IMG/VR virus record: IMGVR_UViG_3300046491_000197
Location: 1 to 21,400 of that record
Origin: a virus
Direction: 5' to 3' (one strand)
Length of the DNA: 21,400 nt
Part shown: positions 12,601-19,946 of the stretch, one piece after another
Layout: the number at the start of each line of letters is the position of its first letter
Position numbering within the stretch: position 1 is the stretch's first letter
Translations under genes and position numbers: made by a program
The notes under the pieces: generated by a model
What the model saw: the letters and a program-made list of their open reading frames with translations, nothing else
The model's database searches: none
Told to the model about the DNA's origin: nothing

Positions 12601-13981
12601 TATCTTGCGTTTGACACAACATCCCTTGTGGAAACATCAAGCGGATGAAGTGCCGCTCATGTTATCAGTGCCGTCGCGCCTACTGGCATGGGAACCGGGA
12701 ACGGGCAAAACCCGCGCCGTGCTTGAAGCGTTCTCACGCCTGTCACCGCATGGTCGCCGTATGCCTGTCATCGTGCCGGCCAACGTCCGCACTCAATGGG
12801 CGTCGGTCGCGACCGAGTACGGCTTCGACGTACACGAGATCACGAAGACGACCGAGGAAGTGAGTCGTGACAGCGAGATCGTGGTTGTCAGCTACGAGGG
12901 CGTTATCGCGCCGATCGTGTGGAAGAGCCTCATGCGCTACGAGTATGACGCCCTGACACTGGACGAACTGCACGCCGCCAAGAACCCGACAGCCAAGCGC
13001 ACGAAGGCAATCTTTGGCGCTCGCAAGAACACGCCGGCCGCTCTTATCAAGCGCGCCGAGCACATTTGGGGCCTATCAGGCACGCCGATGACGAAAGACC
13101 CGAGCGACCTTTGGGTGGCTGTCAGCCGGCTCTTCCCGAGCATCCTTGAAGACGAGGGGATTAAGAACCGGCAGGAGTGGATTGCCCGCTGGTGCGAAGG
13201 CTACGAGACCCCCTACGGGTTCAAGATCACTGGAGCCCGCAACCCCGAGCGCCTTCACGAGCTCCTGACACCGTTCATGAGCCGCGTCCGCAAGCGTGAT
13301 GTTCTGCCAGACTACCAAGAACCGATCTATGACAGGTTCCGCCTGCCGCCGCGTAAGATCGAGATCAGCGACGCCGTTGACTCGGAGCTTCGCGAGTTCT
13401 TGCAGGCTCTCGAAAACCTGACAGACGCCGACGACAACAGCGACGTGATCGAGCTCGCCGAGGGCATGGACCCGCAAGTCTCGACACTGCGCCGCGCCAT
13501 CGGTCTGTCAAAGGCCGGCGAGATCGCTGACAGCATCGCCACCGAACTCGAGCAAACGGGTGAGAAAGCCATCGTGTTCTTCCTGCACACTGACGTAGGG
13601 CACACGATCGCGAAGCACCTGTCAGAAGTTGGCCTGGAGCCTGTCATCTACGACGGCAAGATGTCACGCGGCCAACGCGACAGGAACAAGGACCGCTTCA
13701 TACGCGACCCCACGTGCAGGGTATTCGTCGGGCAAATCCAGTCCGCAGGCACCGGCACCGATGGCCTTCAGATCGCGAGCCGCGTCTTCATCGCCGAGGA
13801 ACCGTGGACCCCCGGCCTTCTGGATCAGGTGATATCCCGCGCTGACAGGGGCGGGCAGGAGGCGCAAGTCTATGCCACCTCCTTTGTTGTCGCCGGCAGC
13901 TACGATGAAGCTGTCAGCAAAGCCCTCGAAACTCGCGGAAGGATCGTGAAAGCGGTCACAGACGGCGAAGCTTTTATTTGA
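12593..13981 (+). CDS. SNF2-type superfamily 2 helicase
   Basis: The 462-residue protein carries all SF2 motifs: Q-motif-like LWKHQ (12-16), Walker A EPGTGKT (34-40), motif II DELH (114-117), motif III LSGTPM (151-156), motif V in 'GTGTDGLQIASRVFIAEEPW' and motif VI QVISRADRGGQ (about 412-422). The compact length and the SNF2-like motif V/VI spacing match phage helicases found beside DUF2800/DUF2815 genes. It probably remodels DNA or displaces proteins in replication or recombination. GGGG lies 6 bases before the ATG at 12593; a GTG four codons upstream is an alternative. A 15-base operator-like dyad covers codons 5-9. Confidence 0.9.
   Translation: MSSILRLTQHPLWKHQADEVPLMLSVPSRLLAWEPGTGKTRAVLEAFSRLSPHGRRMPVIVPANVRTQWASVATEYGFDVHEITKTTEEVSRDSEIVVVSYEGVIAPIVWKSLMRYEYDALTLDELHAAKNPTAKRTKAIFGARKNTPAALIKRAEHIWGLSGTPMTKDPSDLWVAVSRLFPSILEDEGIKNRQEWIARWCEGYETPYGFKITGARNPERLHELLTPFMSRVRKRDVLPDYQEPIYDRFRLPPRKIEISDAVDSELREFLQALENLTDADDNSDVIELAEGMDPQVSTLRRAIGLSKAGEIADSIATELEQTGEKAIVFFLHTDVGHTIAKHLSEVGLEPVIYDGKMSRGQRDRNKDRFIRDPTCRVFVGQIQSAGTGTDGLQIASRVFIAEEPWTPGLLDQVISRADRGGQEAQVYATSFVVAGSYDEAVSKALETRGRIVKAVTDGEAFI
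12605..12619. promoter_or_regulatory. Operator-like dyad inside the helicase start
   Basis: TTGCGTTTGACACAA pairs arms TTGCGT and ACACAA with one mismatch. It begins 12 bases inside the helicase coding sequence. If functional it would act on a promoter overlapping the gene start, or block elongation. Confidence 0.4.
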
Positions 13982-13989
13982 CCTGAAGC

Positions 13990-14027
13990 TTGTGTTTTAC
14001 ACAACTTCCAACTTGACAGGAACACAA
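13990..14027 (+). promoter_or_regulatory. Tandem operator-like sites ahead of the DUF550 gene
   Basis: TTGTGTTTTACACAA (13990-14004) is a perfect dyad. TTGACAGGAACACAA (14013-14027) starts 23 bases later and has a perfect right arm. They fill the 47-base gap between the helicase and the next start at 14029. The spacing resembles the pair at 8026/8050. Confidence 0.6.
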
Positions 14028-14028
14028 C

Positions 14029-14349
14029 ATGTTTGACCTCCGTGCCCACCTCGTTCGCCAGAAGAAATTCTCGCGCAAGACCTTCGGCCCCGGCCCACGC
14101 ACTGAAGGCGTGATCGCCCATATCCGCAAGGAACTGATCGAGATTGAAGCCAAGCCGGATGACTTGGAGGAATGGGTTGACAGCATCCTCCTGAATTTCG
14201 ACGGCGCGCTTCGCCGTGGCTTCTCGCCTGATCAGATCATTGCCGGGATCGAAGCCAAGCAGACGAAGAACGAAAGCCGCAAGTGGCCGAACTGGCGCAC
14301 CGCTGACCCCAACGCTCCGATCGAGCATGTCAAGGGGATCAACGACTAA
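14029..14349 (+). CDS. MazG-like dATP/dGTP pyrophosphohydrolase (DUF550)
   Basis: The 106-residue protein matches the DUF550 pattern: FSRKTFGPGPRTEGVIAHIR, then a MazG-type metal site with Glu35/Glu38 (ELIE) and Glu48/Asp51 (EEWVD), then 'GALRRGFSPDQIIAGIEAKQ' and RKWPNW. All-alpha NTP pyrophosphohydrolases of this type hydrolyse (d)NTPs to monophosphate and pyrophosphate. In a phage this would shape the dNTP pool or drain an alarmone. AGGAA lies 8 bases before the ATG. The stop TAA overlaps the next start (TAATG), so it is coupled to the nuclease gene. Confidence 0.82.
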   Translation: MFDLRAHLVRQKKFSRKTFGPGPRTEGVIAHIRKELIEIEAKPDDLEEWVDSILLNFDGALRRGFSPDQIIAGIEAKQTKNESRKWPNWRTADPNAPIEHVKGIND

Positions 14350-15488
14350 TGGCCCATCGTCACACCAAGCTCTTCGGCTCTACGAGCTACCGCACGCTTG
14401 GTTGTCCCGCGCATTTGCAGCGTGGGGCGACCGTCCCCGAGCCGCCGTCATTGCCGGCCGCGATCGAAGGCACCATGCTTCACGAGTATTCCGAGCACGT
14501 GCTTCAAGAGGGCAAGCCGATCGATTTCTTCCCCGAGTGGGAAGGGTTTGACGAGGATCAGCGCAACATCGTTGAAACCTACGTCGGCCTTGTCAGGGAG
14601 CTCGCCGAAGATGGCCCGCTCCAAGTCGAGCTTCGCACCGAAAGCCCGCACCTTCATGCCGAATGGTTCGGCACCGCCGACGCCGTGGTTGTCAAGCCGC
14701 CGCGCCTGACGATCGCCGACCTGAAATGCGGGCGCGTTCCTGTCAACGTGTTTGAGTACGGTTCTGACACGGAGCCCAACCCCCAGGTTGGTAGCTACGC
14801 GATCAGCGTGCTCGAAAACCTCAAGCCCGAGGTATCCGCGCTCATTCAGGAAGTCGAGCTTGTCATTGTCCAGCCACGCGAAGGCGGGATCAAGCGCGCC
14901 GTCTTCACCCGCCGGCAGCTTGAGAACCTGAAGGCCCGTTTGCTGGCGAAGGCGAAGGAAGCCGAGTCTGACAACCCATCGGCCGCGATCGGCCCGTGGT
15001 GTCACTTCTGCAAGGTCAAGCCGGTCTGCCCGACGCAGGAAGCCTTCATCTACGAGGAAGCGCGGCTCGACTTCGCTCTTGAGGGCAACGACCCGACAGA
15101 CCTTGAGCCTGTCGAGCTTATCCGCGTGCTCAACGTCGCTGACGCGGCGATCGAGTGGGGCAAGGCTGTCAAGAACCACGCCGAAAACCGCCTCCATGAC
15201 AACGAGGAGATCGAGGGCTGGCAGTTGGTCCCGAAGCGCGCCAAGCGCGAATGGGCTGACAAGCGGGCGGTCGAAAGCCTGCTGCTCGATGCAGGGCTGG
15301 AGCTTGAGGACATCATTGAGGAAGCCCTGAAGTCGCCGGCACAGATCGACGCCGTGCTGAAAAAGAAGGGCATCAAAGTCGAAGGGCTCGCCGACCTGAC
15401 AGAGAGTGTCAGCAGCGGCCTGAAAATCGGAAAGATCACGAAAGGATATGAATATGCAGGCGACGACGAAGATCACGGGTGGGATTAA
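14349..15488 (+). CDS. DUF2800 Cas4/RecB-like PD-(D/E)XK nuclease
   Basis: In this 379-residue protein the nuclease core shows His45 (TMLHEYSE), GTADAVVV (Asp111) and IADLKCG (Asp124-x-Lys126), the PD-(D/E)XK order. One Cys near the N-terminus (Cys19, LGCPAHL) and three in 'GPWCHFCKVKPVCP' (Cys218, Cys221, Cys227) form the four-cysteine set that holds a 4Fe-4S cluster in Cas4/AddB-type nucleases. A helical extension of about 130 residues follows. DUF2800 genes regularly accompany DUF2815 ssDNA-binding genes in phages, as here two genes downstream, implying a recombination or end-resection module. This pairing is known; the exact substrate is not. Confidence 0.85.
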   Translation: MAHRHTKLFGSTSYRTLGCPAHLQRGATVPEPPSLPAAIEGTMLHEYSEHVLQEGKPIDFFPEWEGFDEDQRNIVETYVGLVRELAEDGPLQVELRTESPHLHAEWFGTADAVVVKPPRLTIADLKCGRVPVNVFEYGSDTEPNPQVGSYAISVLENLKPEVSALIQEVELVIVQPREGGIKRAVFTRRQLENLKARLLAKAKEAESDNPSAAIGPWCHFCKVKPVCPTQEAFIYEEARLDFALEGNDPTDLEPVELIRVLNVADAAIEWGKAVKNHAENRLHDNEEIEGWQLVPKRAKREWADKRAVESLLLDAGLELEDIIEEALKSPAQIDAVLKKKGIKVEGLADLTESVSSGLKIGKITKGYEYAGDDEDHGWD

Positions 15489-16176
15489 CCAGCAGGGGCC
15501 GCACTACGCCGCAGTGCGTAAGCGCCTCCGCTTCAACCCTCCTGTCAAGAACCGTCTCAAGGAAGTCCTCGCCGCAGCCGAGCAGCGTGCCGCCGATCTG
15601 GCGGCGAAGGCTGACAAGCTGCGTGAGGAGAAGGACGCACTGAGGGCGGAGGCCGAGGAGATCGACCGTAAGGACAAGATCAACTACGAAATGATGTATC
15701 GCCAGCGCCGCGCCCGCAAGGTTGGGAAGAACCGTCAGAAGTTCCTCGCCAAGCACGCCGACACCGCGCAGGACTTCGATATGCGCTTCAAGTTCTGTCC
15801 GTTCAACGTTGAACAATCCCCCGCGCTCCGTGCCGCTGTCACCGTCATCATGAAGCACTTCCGCGTGACGTGGCTGGAGCTCATTTCAAGCGGCCGGGAA
15901 CACCATCTGCTGACAGCGAGAGCCGTTCTTTACAACGTGCTCCGCGACACCGGCTTCACTTGGTACGGCATTTCGAAAGTGACCGGCCATGATGTCGATT
16001 ATTATCCGGCGCGCGCCAAGGCATTCGCCACCAACTGGAGGGAAAAAGCACGTACTAACGCTTGTTTTGAAAACGCAATGACTTGTGTGCAGGACATACA
16101 AGCGGCAGAATTAGCCCTATGGAAAGTGAAGAAATCACCTTTCCTGACAACAACCGAAGAAAACGAAAAGAAGTAA
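15454..16176 (+). CDS. Coiled-coil protein with DnaA domain IV-like DNA-binding segment
   Basis: The gene encodes 240 residues from the ATG at 15454 (AAGGA with 7-base spacing; an ATG at 15448 lies too close to it). A predicted coiled coil (about 35-72, AEQRAADLAAKADKLREEKD) precedes a basic patch (YRQRRARKVGKNRQK). Residues about 122-182 resemble DnaA domain IV: 'VIMKHFRVTWLELISSGREHHLLTARAVLYNVLRDTGFTWYGISKVTG', following the family scheme of a helix, a conserved Arg-bearing loop and a helix-turn-helix. The RDHTTV signature is replaced by HDVDYYP. It would bind DNA, possibly the phage origin. It overlaps the nuclease gene by 35 bases. Confidence 0.6.
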   Translation: MQATTKITGGINQQGPHYAAVRKRLRFNPPVKNRLKEVLAAAEQRAADLAAKADKLREEKDALRAEAEEIDRKDKINYEMMYRQRRARKVGKNRQKFLAKHADTAQDFDMRFKFCPFNVEQSPALRAAVTVIMKHFRVTWLELISSGREHHLLTARAVLYNVLRDTGFTWYGISKVTGHDVDYYPARAKAFATNWREKARTNACFENAMTCVQDIQAAELALWKVKKSPFLTTTEENEKK

Positions 16177-16179
16177 AAA

Positions 16180-16791
16180 ATGGCACAAAAATCCACCCCC
16201 ACGAAGTTCATCATCGGCCCCGGCAAGCTTTCATTCCCGAAGCTCTTTGTTCCGAATGACAAGGAATTTGGCGGCAAATACGCCAACACGCTTCTGCTGC
16301 CGCCCGACTATGATTTCGGCCCGTTGAAGAAGGCAATGCTTGACGTTGCTATCGCCAAGTTCGGCCCTGACAAGGCCAAGTGGCCGCGCAACATGCGTGG
16401 GCCGAAGGAAGTCATTCGCCCCTGCGATGAAAAGAGCCACCTGACAGGCTATCTCCCCGGCTGGCACTTCATCACCGCGTCGAGCGCTGACCAGCCGGGT
16501 ATCGTTGACAGCGTGCTCCAGAAGGTCACGGATCAGCGCGAAGCCTACCCCGGCCGTTGGGCCATGATGTCTGTCAACGTCTACGCTTATTCGAACGTCA
16601 CGCACGGCGTTTCGCTCGGGCTCCAGAACGTGCAGCTGCGCAAGCATGACGATCCGTTCTCCTCGCGTGCTCGTGCTGAAGACGAGTTCGAAGAAATGAT
16701 GGACGACGTGGGCGACTTCGATCGCCAGACCGGCGGCGACGAACCGAAGGTCCAGTCCTCTGACGAGAACGGCGGAGGTTGGGATGACTAA
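16180..16791 (+). CDS. DUF2815 single-stranded DNA-binding protein
   Basis: The 203-residue protein starts 'TKFIIGPGKLSFPKLFVPN', then EFGGKYANTLLLP and a beta-rich core with 'GRWAMMSVNVYAYSNVTHGVSLGLQNVQLRKHDDPF', the DUF2815 layout of an OB-fold protein. The tail is strongly acidic (EDEFEEMMDDVGD) and ends GGGWDD, as in SSB and T7 gp2.5, where such a tail recruits partner enzymes. It starts three bases after the preceding stop behind GAAAAGAAG. It would coat ssDNA for the polymerase and the DUF2800 nuclease. Confidence 0.85.
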   Translation: MAQKSTPTKFIIGPGKLSFPKLFVPNDKEFGGKYANTLLLPPDYDFGPLKKAMLDVAIAKFGPDKAKWPRNMRGPKEVIRPCDEKSHLTGYLPGWHFITASSADQPGIVDSVLQKVTDQREAYPGRWAMMSVNVYAYSNVTHGVSLGLQNVQLRKHDDPFSSRARAEDEFEEMMDDVGDFDRQTGGDEPKVQSSDENGGGWDD

Positions 16792-17002
16792 TCAGCCAGC
16801 AACCGACAAGCCCGAGGCTGACAAGGCCACCTCCATCTACAACGTGACGATCCGTGACAATCTCACGGTTCCTGTCGAGGCTCACAGCCTGACAACCACG
16901 GCAGAAGGGTTCCTCTTCTTCTACGTGGGCGGCGAGCTCGGCGACATCTTCGCTCCCGGCCATTGGTCGCGGGTGAGCCGTGCGGTGCCTGCCAATGCTT
17001 AG
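16784..17002 (+). CDS. Hypothetical small protein (72 aa)
   Basis: The gene overlaps the ssDNA-binding gene by 8 bases, with GGAGG nine bases before the ATG. After a polar N-terminus (TNQPATDKPEADKATS) the rest looks beta-rich: 'YNVTIRDNLTVPVEAHSLTTTAEGFLFFYVGGELGDIFAPGHW'. This pattern of strands with a Gly-rich turn is common in small phage accessory proteins, but I cannot name a family. The coupling to the ssDNA-binding gene suggests a replication-linked role. Confidence 0.65.
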   Translation: MTNQPATDKPEADKATSIYNVTIRDNLTVPVEAHSLTTTAEGFLFFYVGGELGDIFAPGHWSRVSRAVPANA

Positions 17003-17177
17003 TGTCGGCTGGATCATCTGGAACCCGCTGACAGCAAAGAGGGGCAAGACCGGCGGTTACGGCAAGCGTAACTCCAAGGTCTACTCCTCCGAAGCGAAAG
17101 CCAAGGCGTACTGCTACGGCGATCACGTGCCGAAGGAAGTCTTCATCAGCACCGAAGAACAGCTTCCACTCCTCTAG
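16995..17177 (+). CDS. Hypothetical small basic protein (60 aa)
   Basis: ATG at 16995 overlaps the preceding stop by 8 bases; a GTG at 16980 is an alternative start. The product MLSVGWIIWNPLTAKRGKTG onward is basic, with KVYSSEAKAKAYCYGDHVP, then EVFISTEEQLPLL. The shape (Trp-rich strand, Tyr/Ser-Glu-Ala-Lys-Ala helix) is one I associate with small phage proteins of unknown role. A two-hairpin terminator region follows at once, so it ends this transcription unit. Confidence 0.6.
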   Translation: MLSVGWIIWNPLTAKRGKTGGYGKRNSKVYSSEAKAKAYCYGDHVPKEVFISTEEQLPLL

Positions 17178-17250
17178 GCGCTGCTCCTCCAAGCGCCTGA
17201 CAGCGCCGCCCGCGTGTTTCCTCCTTTCCGCGCGGGCGGCGTCTTGTTTT
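17176..17250 (+). terminator. Double hairpin terminator before the polymerase gene
   Basis: The first hairpin is AGGCGCT/AGCGCCT (17176-17182 and 17192-17198, 9-base loop). The second is GCCGCCCGCG/CGCGGGCGGC (17205-17214 and 17231-17240, 16-base loop), followed by GTCTTGTTTT. The second has the form of a Rho-independent terminator, although its loop is long. Confidence 0.75.
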
Positions 17251-17258
17251 AAACACAA
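17244..17258 (+). promoter_or_regulatory. Operator-like dyad ahead of DNA polymerase
   Basis: TTGTTTTAAACACAA has a perfect right arm and one mismatch in the left arm (TTGTTT). It begins four bases past the terminator stem, its left half forms part of the T-run, and it ends 23 bases before the polymerase ATG at 17282. Confidence 0.5.
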
Positions 17259-17281
17259 AATGTTAGATGAGAAAAACACAA

Positions 17282-19348
17282 ATGGACGTAACCAACGATC
17301 CGGCGTGGCGTGTCAACATCGACGTGGAAACCAAGTCCACCGTTGACCTCCGCAAGACCTCCGCGAAGGTCTATGCCCGCTCCCCCGAGACTGATATCAT
17401 CCTCGTTCGCTACTGCCTTGAGAGCGAGCCTCACAAGGTTGGCGAATGGCTTTGCTGGCGTGACCCGATCCCCGCCGATCTCGTCGCCTACATGGAAGAC
17501 GAGGCGTATACGCTGGTAGCTCACAACGCGGGCTTCGAAATCGCCATTCTCAATTCGCCGCATCTGCGTGCGAAGTATCGCATCCCCGCTACCTCAATCG
17601 ATCGTTGGGATGACACAGCCGCTCGCGCGGCTCGTATGGCTATTCCGCGTTCGCTCGACGGCTCCGCCAAGGCGCTCGACCTTCCTGTCAAGAAGGACTT
17701 GGACGGCTCTCGGATCATGATGCAGCTTTGCAAGCCGCGTGCATGGACCGAAGATGACGTTGCTGTCTGGTGGACGCCCGAGGACAGCCCTGACAAGTAC
17801 GAGAAGCTGTCAGACTATTGCGCGACCGACGTGAAGGTTGGTGCGCTCCTGTCAACGGCCACCCGCCCGCTGCCGTCGTCTGAGCTCGCCATCTGGCGCA
17901 TGACGGAAGAGATCAACGAGACAGGTCTTTTCGTTGATTGGCGCTTCGCCGAGGCCGCTGCACGCGTCGCCAAGATTTACCGGAACCTGCTTGACAGCCA
18001 AATGGCAATTGTCACCAAGGGCCAGGTACAGGGCGCGGGCAAGGTCACGCAGCTTAAAGAGTGGTGCGCCGCCCGTGGCTACGTCGTGCAGGACGCGGTT
18101 GCCGATGACAAGATCATACTCGACAAGGGCGCTGTCGCTTCGCTCCTGTCACGTGACGATCTGCCTGACGACATCCGCACGGCCCTGACAATCCGCCGCG
18201 ATGCTGCCAAGTCGTCGGTTGCCAAATACGAAGCTATCCTCAACCGCGTCGATCGCGAGACAGGCCGCGTGCGTGACACGCTGGTCTATCACGGCGCGAG
18301 CACCGGCCGTTGGGCGGGCGCGGGCATTCAGCCGCAGAACTTCCCCCGTGCGACTGTCAAGGATTGGGAAGCGACCGCCGCTGACGTTTACAAGCTCGAT
18401 GCAGGCTCGATGGACTTCGAAGAGTTCGAAGCCAAGCACGGCCCTGTCATGGATGTTCTGTCAAAGATGCTCCGTGGCACGATCATGGCTCCCAAGGGCC
18501 ACGAGCTCCTGTTCCCCGACTACGCGGCTATCGAAGCACGCGGCGTCGCGTGGCTCGCTGGAGCGAGCAAGCTAGTCAACCTCTTCGCTGCCGGCGGCAA
18601 GGTCTATGAGGAGTTCGCAGCCGAAAATCTGTCACCTCCCGGCACGACCGCCGCTGACATTCTGAAGGACAGCTTAGAACGCTTCCTCGCCAAGACCGCA
18701 ATCTTGGGCGCTGGCTATGGCATGGGCTGGAAAAAGTTCGTGTCAACCACGACGGCGCAGGGCGCGGAAGTGACCGACGAAGATGGCGTGAGGGCGATCA
18801 CCGCCTATCGCACGGCCTATCCCGAAATCCCCGCTCTCTGGAAGGGACTCGAGAACGCTGCCATCAGCGCTGTCATGAACCCCGGCACGGAGTTCACGTA
18901 TCAGGGCAACCCGGACGCGCCGAAAGTCACCTACCTCGTCAAGAACGGTTGGCTTCTCTGCAAGCTCCCAAGCGGCCGGCTGCTCTTTTATAAGAAGCCG
19001 CGTGTTGTGCAAATCGCAAGTCCTTTCGGCCCACGCATGGCGCTGGAGTATTCTGCGGTCAATTCGCTCACCAAAAAGTGGGAACGCGAAACGACGTGGG
19101 GCGGCAAGCTGACAGAGAACGTGGTGCAAGGCATCTGCCGCGACCTGATCGCTCTCGCCATGCTCCGCCTTCGCAAAGCTGGCTACAAGCTTGTCGGCTC
19201 GGTCCACGATGAAATCGTGATCGAAGTCCCCGGCACGGGCGAACAGCACAAAGTCAAAGTCCTTCAAATCATCTGCATGGTGCCGGAATGGGCGATGGGT
19301 TTCCCGATCTCCGCCGAGGCTGGCAGCGGCAAGCGCTACGGGAAGTAA
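17282..19348 (+). CDS. Family A DNA polymerase with 3'-5' exonuclease
   Basis: The protein has 688 residues from ATG 17282; ATG 17267 would add five residues and has no better ribosome site. The exonuclease domain is intact: NIDVET (Asp14, Glu16), VAHNAGFE (His81-Glu86) and DYCATD (Tyr179, Asp183). The polymerase domain has STGRWAGAGIQPQNFPR, motif A FPDYAAIEARG (Asp413), motif B 'KTAILGAGYG' (Lys471) and motif C VHDEIVIE (His642, Asp643, Glu644). No 5'-3' exonuclease domain is present, as in many phage enzymes. It would be the replicative polymerase, with the prim-pol and SSB encoded nearby. It follows a terminator and an operator-like site, so it is separately controlled. All five Leu-Ser pairs are written CTG TCA, building the TGWCA word. 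Confidence 0.95.
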   Translation: MDVTNDPAWRVNIDVETKSTVDLRKTSAKVYARSPETDIILVRYCLESEPHKVGEWLCWRDPIPADLVAYMEDEAYTLVAHNAGFEIAILNSPHLRAKYRIPATSIDRWDDTAARAARMAIPRSLDGSAKALDLPVKKDLDGSRIMMQLCKPRAWTEDDVAVWWTPEDSPDKYEKLSDYCATDVKVGALLSTATRPLPSSELAIWRMTEEINETGLFVDWRFAEAAARVAKIYRNLLDSQMAIVTKGQVQGAGKVTQLKEWCAARGYVVQDAVADDKIILDKGAVASLLSRDDLPDDIRTALTIRRDAAKSSVAKYEAILNRVDRETGRVRDTLVYHGASTGRWAGAGIQPQNFPRATVKDWEATAADVYKLDAGSMDFEEFEAKHGPVMDVLSKMLRGTIMAPKGHELLFPDYAAIEARGVAWLAGASKLVNLFAAGGKVYEEFAAENLSPPGTTAADILKDSLERFLAKTAILGAGYGMGWKKFVSTTTAQGAEVTDEDGVRAITAYRTAYPEIPALWKGLENAAISAVMNPGTEFTYQGNPDAPKVTYLVKNGWLLCKLPSGRLLFYKKPRVVQIASPFGPRMALEYSAVNSLTKKWERETTWGGKLTENVVQGICRDLIALAMLRLRKAGYKLVGSVHDEIVIEVPGTGEQHKVKVLQIICMVPEWAMGFPISAEAGSGKRYGK

Positions 19349-19427
19349 TCACATGGCCGGGAACGGAACAGATTTCAACGAAAACGGTGGCATCGCCGCC
19401 AAACACGACAATCAAGGAGCAATCGAA

Positions 19428-19892
19428 ATGATCGAACGCGCAGGCCCGCCGACCGCCCGCAAGAAGGCAGACACCAAGGAAACCAACCCGAAGGACGCTG
19501 TTGGCGTGCGCAAGGTTCCCGGTCACGTCATCCCGCCGCGCGTCGTCGCCGAAAGCGGTCTGGCGTTTCTGGAGGGAGCCCGCAAATACGGCTCCTACAA
19601 CTGGCGCGAAGCCGGCGTCCGTGCGTCGGTCTACTACGACGCGGTTGTCACGCGGCACCTGGGGGCTTGGTGGGAAGGGCAGGACACCGACCCTGACAGC
19701 GGGCTCTCGCATGTCACCAAGGCTATCGCCGGCCTGATGATCCTCCGCGACTCGATGATGCATGGAAATTGGGTGGATGACCGCCCGATCGCGGCGGATG
19801 ACAGTTGGGTGCATACCATGAACGAAAAGGCGGCGGAAATTATCGAGCGCTATCCCAACCCGAAAGCGCCTTTCACGCAAAAGAAGGCTTGA
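19428..19892 (+). CDS. dATP/dGTP diphosphohydrolase-like protein (DUF5664)
   Basis: The protein has 154 residues from ATG 19428, which has an excellent AAGGAG 8 bases ahead; the frame is open to ATG 19353 (25 more residues, five bases after the polymerase stop) but that part looks non-conserved. TNPKDAVG opens the domain, then FLEGARKYGSYNWR, 'YYDAVVTRHLGAWWEGQDTDPDSGLSHVTKAIAGLMILRD' and GNWVDDRP. This is the DUF5664 pattern, named for dATP/dGTP diphosphohydrolases such as cyanophage MazZ. The acidic and His residues (Glu83, Asp86, Asp90, His95) would hold metals. It is a second, unrelated-looking nucleotide hydrolase beside the DUF550 gene at 14029. Substrate is unknown from sequence. Confidence 0.78.
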   Translation: MIERAGPPTARKKADTKETNPKDAVGVRKVPGHVIPPRVVAESGLAFLEGARKYGSYNWREAGVRASVYYDAVVTRHLGAWWEGQDTDPDSGLSHVTKAIAGLMILRDSMMHGNWVDDRPIAADDSWVHTMNEKAAEIIERYPNPKAPFTQKKA

Positions 19893-19907
19893 CGCACGAG
19901 CAACGAC

Positions 19908-19922
19908 TTGTGTAAAACACAA
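19908..19922. promoter_or_regulatory. Perfect operator dyad TTGTGTAAAACACAA
   Basis: Both arms are perfect around an AAA spacer. TTGACG (19889-19894) and TAAAAC (19913-19918, 18-base spacing) form a possible promoter whose -10 box sits inside the dyad, so a bound protein would block it. The next gene starts 24 bases further on. Confidence 0.6.
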
Positions 19923-19946
19923 TTACCGTCTTAGGAGAATGACATA

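Noticed and set aside
14448-15476. Long open frame of 342 codons on the minus strand opposite the DUF2800 gene
   Set aside because: It is the antisense of a gene with clear nuclease and cysteine motifs, has an odd composition and lacks a ribosome site; long antisense frames are common at this GC content.
16058-16103. Additional TTGT...ACAA dyads inside the DnaA-like gene
   Set aside because: The spacers are 5-7 bases, unlike the 3-base spacer of the main family, and there is no gene start nearby.
14029-19892. 2-aminoadenine (Z) genome pathway
   Set aside because: The DUF5664 and DUF550 enzymes and a PolA-type polymerase recall this pathway, but no PurZ or DatZ is in the window, so it stays a hypothesis for the rest of the genome.
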